Source: Zantedeschia hybrid cultivar
Lineage: Eukaryota; Streptophyta; Magnoliopsida; Alismatales; Araceae
Assembly (NCBI GenBank): GCA_030544215.1
Contig: JARZZO010000003.1
Span: 21,337,879 to 21,401,878, forward strand
Direction: 5' to 3'
Length of the DNA stretch: 64,000 bases
Shown one piece after another: positions 1 to 10,286 of this stretch. The position numbers and the translations under genes are program-made. The stretch's first letter is position 1. Every line of letters starts with the position of its first letter. The notes under the pieces are model-generated. The model ran no database searches. It had not been told where the DNA came from and saw only the letters and a list, made by a program, of their open reading frames with translations.

Positions 1-635
1 GGCTTGATGTGGCACATCCATTAAGTGTCACTAGTAGATATCAGGCTGATCCAGGTGAGGAACACTAGAAGGCGGTGAAATGTATCCTTAGATACTTGAG
101 AAGGACTAAGGATCTATTTCTTGTTTATGGAGGAAACGACTTGGAACTTCGAGGATTTACTGACTCGAGTTTCCAGTCGGATATGGATGACAGCAAATCC
201 ATGTCTGGATTTGTGTTTATGTTAAATGGAGGTGCAGTAAGTTGGAAGAGTTCCAAACAGGAAACAACTGCAGATTCGACGACCGAAGCAGAATATATTG
301 CTGCAGCTGAAGCGGCCAAGGAGGCGGTTTGGATGAAGAAGTTCATCTCGGCACTTGGAGTAGTTCCAAGCATTTCAGATCCTGTTCTATTATTGTGTGA
401 CAACAATGGGGCAATAGCTCAAGCGAAGGAGCCAAGATCACATCAGAAGTCAAAGCACATCCCTTGACTAAGCCATTGTCTCATTCGTGAGATCATCGCC
501 CGAGGAGATATAGTAGTTGAGAAAGTCTCATCTGAAGATAATATAGCAGATCCCTTGACTAAGCCATTGTCTTAAAACAATTTAGAACGTCACCTTAAGT
601 CTATGGGACTTAGACACATGGGTGATTGGCTATAG
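1..635 (+). pseudogene. Copia-A RNase H, 3' end of pol (partial)
   Basis: This is the carboxyl end of a Ty1/copia polyprotein, cut by the left window edge. The readable frame (75-467) covers the RNase H domain that removes the RNA strand during reverse transcription: it shows GFTDSSFQSD, then SWKSSKQETTADSTTEAEY, then LLCDNNGAIAQAKEPRSHQKSKH, the usual order in TNT1-like elements. The frame breaks just after SKH, where the expected ILRRFHLI stretch is replaced by a copied patch. Homology resumes and ends at the normal GDWL-stop (621-635), directly before the polypurine tract. A less damaged homologue of the same family lies at 53242-54849 on the minus strand. The 3' LTR follows at 650. Confidence 0.9.
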
Positions 636-649
636 TCCAAGTGGGAGAA
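636..649 (+). other. Polypurine tract of Copia-A
   Basis: TCCAAGTGGGAGAA lies immediately before the LTR TG. It is the usual plus-strand primer site of copia elements, and the same sequence precedes the other Copia-family 3' LTRs in this window. Confidence 0.8.
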
Positions 650-2234
650 TGTTAGAATTGGGTGGCCTCAAAACCAATCATTGTACATTCTAGTTCAGAT
701 TATTAATAAAGGCAATCATTTCTTCATTTAATAGTTCTCGCAATTAACTATCGTAATGAAGGTCCATAGACAAATGTATGGGACATTGAATCATGATGAG
801 ATCATGATAGTGAGATCAATATCCTCAGTCAATTGTCTTAAACAGTTCTCGATCATAGGATATTTGAGATGGCCATTAAATATCCGATAAGATCGACACA
901 AGTTATGTCTGCTCATATGATGAGGGTGAATGATCTCACATTCACTCGTGTGGTGACACTAAGACAAACAAGTGGGTGCTCATTAGAGAATGAGTTCACT
1001 GAACATACCCAAATAAGAATTCCTGGATGGTAATTATACCTATTAGTCAACCAGGGAATTCAATCGTTGCAGTAGCACAGTTGGTCCTTTGACCTGAGTC
1101 ACCAATGATACCTTGTTTGTGGACCATTGTGTCTTGATTCTCTGACTCGTGGGCTTTAACCATTAAGTCCACCATAATCGGTCTTTCAGATACAGTGGAA
1201 AGCTTGCGAAGGTAATTGAGTGAACAACAAGGGATCACTCACTCTTGGTATAAGACTGGAGAGAGAATGTCCTATGGATGTGTACACAGAAATCCCTGGC
1301 CAGGGTCAAATGAAAGAGATGTCTTTCTAGATATTAACTGTGTACTGGAATCCATCTGGATAATGCGATAGAGGGTTTGACTATAAAACCATACCCTTGC
1401 GTTATCGGGACATTGCATGAGTGAAGGTTATATCTGTGCGGTATCGGCAGACGGAAAGGTTCAATTGAAGGGAAAAGTATCCCTTATATCTTCTGGGATC
1501 ATGAGGTAGTGTTTTGTGCTGTTCATGATCAGAAGGCCAAGTGATTTGATCATCAGATGATAATTCACTTGTTTATTAAATTAATCATTTAACATGTGAT
1601 GTTTAAATGTTAATTAATAAATATTAAACTCAAGAAACAGTTCTAAGTTTAATGGGCCTGCAACCGGACTGATATATGGGCCTAGAGGGTCACACACATA
1701 AGAGTTCTCGTCAGACGGTGAGAGATGTTAAATTTCATGCTTATCTGGGTTTTTGTGAAAAGCTGCAGGATAAACATGAAGATTTAATGGAGAATTATCC
1801 AAGGCCAAACTCTTGGATAATCATGAGGATTAACTCTTGTGCTTATCCTTATTTCTATATAAGGAGGGCCAAGGGGGAGTGGTAAAAAGTTAGTTGGACG
1901 AATTTTACTCCCCAGATTCTCTCTCTCCTCTCTCTCTCTCCTTCTCTCTCTCTTGGAGTGGATCTGTCTCTCTCCGCGCATGGTGGATTTGAGATCTGGT
2001 CGGAGCACTCAAGTCGAGGAGGAAATCGCGTCTGCTGCGGGAACTCGTGTGGATACCTCTAGAGATCGTGCGCGTGCGTGATTACCGAGTCGGCATCATC
2101 CACGGGAGATTCGAAACCCCGCAAAGGTGAAGAACTGTTCTTCCCGCTTAGATTTTAATGTCCGTTTTACGACCCCAACAACCGATACAATGGAATCAAT
2201 TTTATTTCCGCTGCGTTCATGGCTATTCATTATA
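650..2234 (+). repeat. Copia-A 3' LTR
   Basis: A long terminal repeat of 1,585 bp starting TGTTAGAATTGG. It is near-identical to 39529-41105 and to the reverse complement of 51643-53227. The far end reads TTATA instead of TTACA, so the terminal CA is mutated. A TATA box (CTATATAAGG, about 1855) precedes a CT-rich stretch (about 1918-1957), so the transcription start probably lies between or just after them. The right flank is Copia-B pol, which suggests that the Copia-A element inserted in a Copia-B element whose RT/RNase H part lies beyond the left edge. Confidence 0.9.
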
Positions 2235-3576
2235 CTGATATCTCATCTGATGATAATGCAGCTGTTTGGGGATCTGGAACCTCTTCCAGTACTATTTTAC
2301 TCCCACTGTTCTCCTGGATAAGGTATTCCTCTTCCAGGAATACAGCTTTCCTGGCGACAAACACCTTTTGTTCACCAGGATGGTAAAAGTAGTATCCAAA
2401 GGTTTCCTTTGGATATCCCACAAACCTGCATTTATCAGTTCGTGATTCCAGCTTGTCTGGATCATGCCTCTTTACATGAGCAGGACAACCCCAGACTTTA
2501 ACATGTTTAAATTCTGGTTTCCTGCCTTTCCATATCTCATATGGAGTAGAGGCCACAGACTTGCTGGGTACTCTGTTCAGTAGGTATGCTGCTGACTCTA
2601 GAGCATACCCCCAGAGGGACACTGGTAATCCCGAAAAGCTCATCATGGATCGCACCATGTCCAACAAGGTGCGATTCCTCCTTTTTAATACACCATTCAT
2701 CTGTGGTGTATAAGGAGGGGTCAGCTGAGAAAGGATACCATTATCCTTTAAGAATTGTGTGAAGTTAGTACTCAAGTATTCTCCTCTTCGATCTGATCGA
2801 AGAGCTTTAATACTCTTTCCTAACTGCTTCTCCACCTCATTCTTGAACTCCTTGAACTTCTCAAATGCTTCTGACTTGTACTTCATTAAGTACACGTAGC
2901 CGAATCTTGAGAAGTCATCGGTGAACGTGATGAAGTAAGAAAAGCCACCTTTGGCTTGGGTGGACATGGGACCACATACATCCGAATGTATTAGTTCCAA
3001 AATGTCCTTGGCACGTTCTCCATGTCCACTAAATGGAGATTTTGCCATCTTTCCCATAAGGCAGGATTCGCATGTTGCAAACGATTCATAATCGAATGCT
3101 GTTAAGTAACCATGCTTGTGCAACTTTTGCAACCTGCTTTCGCCAATGTGCCCAAGTCTACAATGCCACATGTAGGTCTGGTTCACACAATTCTTGCTCT
3201 TCTTAAGAGCTTTGTCAATCTGAAGATTGTAATGAGAAACATCTAATAGATATAGACCGGTGACTAAAGATGCTGAAGCTATTGATTTATTACCATAATA
3301 AATCGAACAACTTCTATTCTCAATAGTCAACCTATATCCTATCTTGTCCAAACAAGATATTGATATGATGTTCTTTATTATGCTAGGAACATAATAACAA
3401 TCTTCCAATAGTAAGGTGTCTCCCGATGGAAGCCTGAGGTTTGCTGTCCCAACAGCAATCGCCGCAACTTTTGCGCCGTTTCCTAGCCTCAATTCCACCT
3501 CACCTTGTCTCAGCTTGCGCTTACTTGTCAGCATCTGCACATCATGGCAGATATGAGAGGCACATCCGGTATCCAA
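2235..3576 (-). pseudogene. Copia-B protease-integrase part of pol (disrupted)
   Basis: An open frame of about 448 codons on the minus strand. It begins in the aspartic protease (DTGCASHIC, with DTG as the catalytic triplet). It continues with the pre-integrase zinc-binding region (WHCRLGHIGESRL and CESCLMGKM), then the integrase core with HSDVCGPM and LRSDRRGEYLS. It ends in the SSDEISV linker, where the Copia-A LTR cuts it before RT. The third catalytic integrase residue is lost: the usual NGVSERRN reads NGVLKRRN, so the glutamate is lysine. Protease and integrase would process the polyprotein and insert the cDNA, but this copy cannot be autonomous. It is very close in sequence to 25322-26090. 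Confidence 0.88.
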
Positions 3577-3579
3577 TAC

Positions 3580-3951
3580 CTAAGATGTGGAATCTCTAAC
3601 TGACAAGTTGATATCTATCATATAGATATCTGAAGCTTCACACAGCTTCACTCTTCCATGAGCTTTATCATCAAGGAACTCCTTGCAGTTCCTCTTCCAG
3701 TGACCATACTGCTTATAGTAGAAGCAGTCACCCTTCACTACTCTTTTACCTTTGTCCTTCGATCTTTTATCGTTAACTGTCATCTCTGCTTCAGGGGCAT
3801 CCAATGCCGATTCAGCAGGAGGATCAGTTCCAGGGACAAAGTCAATGTGATCAGATCTGAAGACTTTCTTCAGGTTTCTGAACCAATCCGAGTAGATCAG
3901 GTAAGTCAAAATGGCATCAAGAATGCCACGGAGTCGGTTATTCGATGACAT
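3580..3951 (-). pseudogene. Copia-B miniature gag (internally deleted)
   Basis: This frame starts MSSNNRLRGILDAIL, the same Gag amino terminus as Copia-C at 45044 (MSHHNPLRGILDANLL). After about 60 residues it jumps to KDKGKRVVKGDCFYYKQYGHWKRNCKEF, the nucleocapsid zinc knuckle, so most of the capsid domain is missing. The knuckle is also damaged: CX2C reads CFYY, with the second cysteine replaced by tyrosine. The frame runs into the protease leader (IYMIDINLSVRDSTS) and stops just before LDTGCASH. Gag should form the cytoplasmic particle; this product could bind RNA poorly and could not assemble. The start is clear from the conserved amino terminus. Confidence 0.82.
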
Positions 3952-4336
3952 AATCCCTACAGGAGATAAGTAAAATTTAGCAGATGTTCAATTATTAAAG
4001 TTTAAAGCAAGACATGGTCTTTTGTGCAAGTTTAACTCCCACTAATTTTCGACGGACTGTATAACCCTCAGTTATACAGAACGGGAGACGCCGACAGTCT
4101 CCTAGTGAGGATCAGAATCTCAATGACTTGCACTACAGCCTTGTGGATAGCACAACAAACTGTAATACAATCAGAGAGCACCCAACTCATGGGACTTGCA
4201 ACTCCTTGCAATATCTGATCATAGCTTCGGTCCCCAGAGATTTAATGGCCTTGTGGATAGCACAACAAACCACTAATTCTGGTCTAAGCTAACCATCATT
4301 ACGCGATGAGCATAGATTTGCATGCAGCCATACCAC
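3952..4336 (-). other. Copia-B leader (shortened) with hairpins
   Basis: Untranslated leader between the 5' LTR and gag, only about 385 bp against 2.3 kb in the related Copia-C. It aligns with the Copia-C leader nearest gag (shared GACGGACTGTATAACC and TTGCAACTCCTTGCAATATC). Inverted repeats: 4057-4079 (CTGTATAAC / GTTATACAG, 9-bp perfect stem), 4134-4164 (TACAG / CTGTA) and 4243-4275 (TAATGG / CCACTA, one mismatch). The last two share the identical loop, GTGGATAGCACAACAAA at its core. The primer-binding site next to the LTR reads TGGTAT and then departs from the initiator-Met consensus. Confidence 0.7.
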
Positions 4337-5888
4337 TGTTGGGTTTTCTTGGTTTCTCCGGATCGCTCACGCAGCGGAAAAATAAAATTTTACAGCGATC
4401 CATTTCCCATTTCGAAGAACTAAAATACAATAATCGGATTATCGAAGTTCTCACTGTGTGCGGATTCGAATCCGCAGCCGTTCGGTTCCGTCGGTGTGAC
4501 ACCACAAGCCGCGCAAGCGCCCGGCCTCTAGCGAAGTCCACGCGATCCTCCCCGCGACGGATATCCTCGAGTTCGTCGTTCTTCGCAGCCCGCGAAGCCT
4601 CCGTTGGTCGCCGCAATGATCGCCGCAGTGCGCGGACGATTTCCCGTCGAACGGGATTCGGAGAAGCGGCGGGGCAGATCTGGATCTGCCTGGACTCCAG
4701 AGGAAGACAGAAACTGAGGAGGGGCGGCTAGGGTTAGCAGCAGCTTGGCCTGCTCAACCCGTTCGCTATGTTTTATACTAACCGCGCGGTTTTTCACAAA
4801 AACCCCCGGTTTGTATAAAACCCACTTATTTATCCATCGCCTTGAGAATCATTTGCGTGTGACCCTCTAGGCCCAAGTACCAGTCCAGTTAATGGCCCAG
4901 TAAGCCCAGTGACTCCTCACTGGCTTTATTAATTAATTAATAACCCTTTATTAATCAATTAATCAATCGAATTGATGTCGCACATCAAATTCGACCGGGC
5001 CTCCGATCACGTTGGGTGCCAAGCAACACCGCGTGAACCCGGAAGGTATTTGGGGTTAAGTAACCCACTCTTGGAACCTTTCCATCGACAGTTACCGCGT
5101 AGATATCATCCTTCATTCGTACAATGCTCTCGAGTCAACTCAGGGTATGGCGAGCTGTCAAACCCTAACCGGTCGACTCACTTGGATTTGATGCCGCTGA
5201 TGAATATCGGAAAACTCCTTTTCCGATATTATCGTCCGCCCTGTCCAGGGACTTCCGCGCATCCTTCCTAGAGCATTCTCTCTCTAAGTACCGAGAGCGA
5301 ATGATTCCTTATTGACACACAATTCCCTTCGACGGTATTCCGCTGCACCAAATCCTTGGCGTATTAGAATCCCGTAGTTAGAGATTCGTAGACCAAGGTC
5401 AAAGTACAGAAGTCCACTGCCAAGATGTCCTTGGTGTCTCAGGTCCGAGGACCATCCACGCAACTGCGACAATAGAATCAAGCTGGTTGACAGTGAGGTA
5501 CAATACCTTCCAGCGATTCAGTCGGATCAGTTCAGTGAACTTATTCTCCAATGAGCACCTACAGATTCGCCTTAGTGTCTCCACACAAGTGACTTATGAG
5601 ACCAGTCACCCTCATCATATGAGTATGAGTAATCTGTACTAGTCTAACCGGATATCCGATGTCCTTCTCGGATATCCTTCGACTATGAATGATTAAGAAT
5701 ATGTGTGTTTAAGTGATCAGTCTCATTAGTATGATCTCATCATAATCTGATCACCATAGCACATATTCACGGACTTCATTATGAAACGATAATTAACGCG
5801 ATTTACACATAATGAATATTATGCCATTTTATTAATAATGAACGAGATTTACATTGTTAGATTGGCTTGTAGGCCACCTAAACTAACA
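4337..5888 (-). repeat. Copia-B 5' LTR
   Basis: 1,552 bp. In the minus-strand sense it starts TGTTAGTTTAGGTGG and ends AACCCAACA. It is homologous to 6222-7828 and to 27766-29314. It serves as the 5' LTR of the minus-strand Copia-B element 2235-5888. The flank at 5889 is non-repetitive-looking DNA. Confidence 0.88.
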
Positions 5889-6221
5889 GTTATTTGAGAA
5901 GTCAAGACAATTCCACTGACCTTTAGGTGTCCACATCTTGGAGATCCACTCCTTCAATCCAGTCGGCCTAGTTTTCTCTTCAGTGTGGACTCTGATAAGC
6001 AGGCTTTGCTTCCATCTATTCTGCTCGCCCAAGTCAGCTACATGTAGTTCAACCAGAGGAGCATCATTCTCTTTGGTCATCAGTTTCATGAAGCTATGAA
6101 GGACTTCAGTTTCCATCCGGTTGAGATTGTGTGATTGTTCATTGCCATCTTCCATGGTGTCACCTCTGATAAAATGAGCTATCCAAAGTGGGCAGTGGGC
6201 GGAGGAGGGGGGGGGGGGGGG
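5889..6221. other. Unrecognised DNA with a small minus-strand ORF
   Basis: A 90-codon minus-strand frame begins MEDGNEQSHNLNRMET (start at 6155) and reads ...KEWISKMWTPKGQWNCLDF. Its stop codon is supplied by the edge of the adjacent LTR, so the present 3' end is not original. I do not recognise the family. The right end is a run of about 16 G residues directly before a solo LTR. It could be an exon or a transposon-protein fragment truncated by the Copia-B insertion. Confidence 0.3.
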
Positions 6222-7828
6222 TGTTGGGTTTTCTCGGTTTCACCGGATCGCTCACGCAGCGGAAAATAAAAATTTACAGCGATCCGTTTTCCCGTTTCGA
6301 AAAACTAAAACCAACGATTATCGGATAATCGAAGTTCTCACCTTGTGCGGATTCTAATCCGCAACCGTTCGGTTCCGTCGGTGCGACACTGCAAGCAGCT
6401 CAAGCGCCCGGCCTCTAGCGAAGTCCACGCGATCCTCCCCGCGACGGATATCCTCGCGTTCCTCGTTCTTCGCAGCCCACGAAACCTCCGCCGGTCGCCG
6501 CAACGCGCGGACGATTTCCCGTCGAACGGGATTCGGAGAAGCGGCGAAGCAGATCTTGATCTGTCTGGACGCCAGAGAGAGAGAGAAACTGAGGAGGGGC
6601 GGCTAGGGTTAGCAGCAGCTTGGCCTGCTCAGCCCGTTCGTTATGTTTTATACTAATTGCGCGATTTTTCATAAAAACCCCCGGTTTGTATAAAACCCAC
6701 TTATTTATCCATCGCCTTGAGAATCATTTGCGTGTGACCCTCTAGGCCCAAGTACTAGTCCAGTTAATGGCCCAACAATCCCAGTGACTCATCACTGGCT
6801 TTATTAATCAATTAATAACCCTTTATTAATTAATTTATCAATCGAATTAATGTCGCACATCGAATTCGACCGGGCCTCTGATCACGTTGGGTGCCAAGCA
6901 ACACCGCGTGAACCCGGAAGGTATTGGGGTTAAGTAACCCACTATTGGAACCTTTCCGCCGACAGTTACCGCATGGATATAATCCTTTATTCGTACAATG
7001 CTCTCGAGTCAACTCAGGGTATGGCGTGCTGTCAAACCCTAACCGGTCGACTCACTTGGATTGGATGCCGCTGATGAATATCGGAAAACTCCTTTCCCGA
7101 TATTATCGTCCGCCCTGTCCAGGAACTTTCGCGCATCCTTCCTAGAGCATTCTTCCTCTAAGTACCGAGAGCGAATGATTCCTTATTGACACACAATTCC
7201 CTTCGACGGTATTCTGCTGTACCCAATCCTTGGCGTATTAGAATCCCGTGGCTAGAGATTCGTAAACCAAGGTCAAAGTACAGAAGTCCACCGACAAGGT
7301 GTCCTTGGTGTCTCAGGTCCGAGGACCATCCATGCAACTGCGACAATAGAATCAAGCTGGTTGACAGTGAGGTACAATACCATCCAGCGATTCAGTCGAA
7401 TCAGTTCAGTTAACTCATTCTCCAATGAGCAGCTACAGATTCGCCTTAGTGTCTCCACACAAGTGACTTATGAGATCAGTCACCCTCATCATACACCTAC
7501 AGATTCGCCTTAGTGTCTCCACACAAGTGACTTATGAGATCAGTCACCCTCATCATATGAGCAGGAGTAATCTGTACTAGTCTAACTAGATATCCGATGT
7601 CCTTCTCGGATATCCTCCGACTAGGAACAATTAAGAATATGTGTGTTTAAGTGATCAGTCTCATTAGTATGATCTCATCATAATTTGATCACTATAGCAC
7701 ATATTCACAGACTTCATTATGAAACGACAATTAATGCGATTTACATATAATGAATATTATGCCATTATATTAATAAATGAACGAGATGTACATTGTTAGA
7801 TTGGCTTGTAGACCACCTAAAACTAACA
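6222..7828 (-). mobile_element. Solo LTR of Copia-B
   Basis: A complete LTR (1,607 bp, TGTTAG...CCCAACA on the minus strand) with no coding region on either side, so it is probably a solo LTR left by LTR-LTR recombination. The right flank AGGGG and the poly-G left flank (GGAGGAGGGG followed by more G) fit a 5-bp target duplication blurred by G-run expansion. It is longer than its relatives because of a 65-bp tandem duplication at 7433-7497 / 7498-7558. Confidence 0.8.
7433..7558. repeat. 65-bp tandem duplication within the solo LTR
   Basis: The stretch from CTACAGATTCGCC to CCCTCATCATA occurs twice head to tail with a 65-bp period. The other Copia-B LTRs have it once. Confidence 0.85.
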
Positions 7829-8700
7829 AGGGGAGGATCTCAGAGGCACGCCGGGGTGAGTGTTCACCGTTCACCAAGGCAAAGCAGTTGAAAGTATCAG
7901 GCACAAAGGTAAACAAGGGAACCACATCATAGGCGCTACAGTAAAAACGGTCGAGGAAAACGACAAAGTAGGAGGTGGCTATACTGTGGATGATGGTAAT
8001 AGTAGAAGGAACATAGGCAAGCTAGGTGAGTAAATGGAGGATGAAGAGGGGACGTAGGAAAGGAGAAAAATCGAAACCAGTAGGCGGTCTGGATTGAAAG
8101 GTAGAAAGGGAAGAAAATGGGACTGGTAGAGATCAAGTCCAGATACTAAGAAGTGTAAGTAAGTATCCCGCAAAGGACTTCGTGGTCTACTCAGCTGGGA
8201 TATAGGTGACGGAGCAAAAACGGGGGGGGGGGGGGGGGGGTGGGGGGAGTGGAGAAGGGTGGTAAAAGGTAAACTGGATTGGCGGGGGAAGAGAAGGAGG
8301 GGCGGGGTTGGGGAAAACCCCAAATTAGCAAGTTTTACCCATTTCTCTGCACTTGGGGTGCTAGTTGCTGCCATCTTGATTTCAAAACAGAATAAATAGT
8401 ATATGACACATAATAAATAGTTCTGATAAATACAAGCAATGCTTTCAATTCTAACAAGATAACTACCACTACCTCTAATGCTGGCAAATGGAAGACCGGC
8501 GCCTTTGACGTCTCTAAGCACATCTTCCCAGTCGGTTTTGCCCAGATTTGCTCCACAAGCACTACTCTTGTTCAGTTTAATTATTAAATCCTCTGCTTGG
8601 CTTTTCCCAGTGAATAATTGATCATTCCAACCAGACTCCAAAACAATCTTGTAACCTAAAAAAGATACAAAGTATTGAGGTGGTCGTACCATCTAATCCT
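7829..8700 (-). other. Unrecognised exon-like segment
   Basis: Minus-strand translation gives GYKIVLESGWNDQLF... through DWEDVLRDVKGAGLPFASIR (about 8655 down to 8480). This is flanked by a good acceptor (TATCTTTTTTAG) and a donor (AG|GTAGTGG). After a possible short intron there is a second stretch beginning MAATSTPSAEKW (about 8370). Below that the translation becomes proline/serine-rich low complexity. A G-homopolymer of about 19 bases interrupted by one T lies near 8221-8246. It may be a remnant of a host gene. I do not recognise the protein family and do not claim function. Confidence 0.3.
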
Positions 8701-10075
8701 CTGATGCTGCTGGTACACCATCGAAACTACCGCATAAGCGTTGTTAATAATCTGAACCATGTTGTACATTCTATTAATGGACGTGAAGGATCCTTGTGAG
8801 GACTGAATAGTGGCTCTATTGTTTTGTTTTAAGAAAAATGTGCATCCTTACCTTTATTTTCATCCTGATGTATTGTTTTCCTGTATAATTAATTAGGGAT
8901 TGTTTGGTGGATCGTAAAATATTATAAAATGTCATAGAAAACCATAAAAAAATATTTTCATTAGGGATAATTAAATATATAACCTTCTTAGATAGTTAAT
9001 TACACTTTTGCCACTCAATTTTTCGCGCTATATATAATTAGTAACCCTGCTTTTATTCGTATGATGTTTATAAATGGTTATATTTTAAAATCCGTTGACC
9101 CCTAAAATCCTTCTTTTAGCTGGTCTCGATTAAAATCACTATAAATAACCAAAATCGATGATTTCAAATCCGGTGATTTTAAAAGCAGGGATCTTATTTT
9201 CACCGACATACAGTCGATGATTTCACAATAAAATTCTTTCGGCATTTTACAATGCAACAAATAAGCCTTTATTGAAAATACTAAAAATAGATATGTAATG
9301 ATTAAATTGTTGGATAATATTATGTGCGATTCCGTGAATATAAACTTCCTTTTATGTTACTTTTAAGACGAAAAAGGACATATGTCCAATTAGTCCACAT
9401 TATCCGTTTCATTTGACTCTTGGAGTTAGCTAATCCCTCACGTTCAGATCTCGTTCAGCATCGTAGTAGGTTCGATCACATTTAGCACGTTTCAAACACT
9501 CAAGAGTCAGGGATGTCAATATATAGATCTAAATAAAATTTAGATCCAACTCAAATTTCATCCAATTAGTCAATAGATGTGAGGATAGACAATGGTGAAA
9601 TTAATTTGTTTAAATAAGTTATTTAAAATATTTTTACGTACATATATTTACATAAAGCATGTTTAATAAATTATTTATAATCTAAAGCTTATTTGGATAT
9701 TTATATAACTCATACGTTTATAGATTTAGAATAGCCCTACAGTACTTATGAATTTCTTTTAATAAAGTTAAATCATGCAAGTATTTGGATTTCGAAGGTT
9801 GAATTTGAAACTGCTATGAGTACGTGCCCGAGGGCGAGGGGTGTCTTCGGCCGAGAGAGCTCCCCAACAGCACGGCTATGGGTTGGACGGGTGTAACAAG
9901 TGCAGCAACGGAGCCTTCCAAGTGGGCGGGCCGGTGGCGCAGCTCTAACGGGATTGGTTCGAGTGCCAGCGCGTGAGATGAAACGAGATGATTAGTGGTT
10001 GGAGCCTGCCGCGTGTTGCCGAGATAACTACAAGAACTGAAAGAAGTTGGGGGGGACTGTGTGGTACCCAGCTGC
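8701..10075. other. AT-rich intergenic DNA upstream of the polygalacturonase
   Basis: No coding region or recognisable transposon ends. The stretch 8880-9780 is AT-rich. The last 250 bp before the TATA box are GC-richer and contain an ATTGG (inverted CCAAT box) near 9952. This is probably the promoter-proximal region of the downstream gene. Confidence 0.5.
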
Positions 10076-10082
10076 TATAAAA
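10076..10082 (+). promoter_or_regulatory. TATA box of the polygalacturonase gene
   Basis: TATAAAA lies 211 bp upstream of the start codon in the context GCTGCTATAAAACGG. It implies a transcript start near 10105-10115 and a 5' UTR of about 175 bp. Confidence 0.65.
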
Positions 10083-10286
10083 CGGTGGCCCCGCAACATG
10101 AACATGCATGAGCAACCTTGGCCGGCAGCTCTTTCTTTTATTTCCATTTCCAGAGCTAATTCCTTGGCAAGATCCTCCACCAAGCTAGAGTGCTTAATTT
10201 CTTGTGGGCAATTTGCTAAGAAATTAATCTCTTCAGCCGAGCATAGATAAAGAGAAGGCCAGTTAGGCAAGACTGAGATCGACAAG

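Noticed and set aside
8221..8246. Functional G-quadruplex element
   Set aside because: A plain G homopolymer with one T in low-complexity DNA; it can fold but has no context suggesting a role, and its length may be a sequencing artefact.
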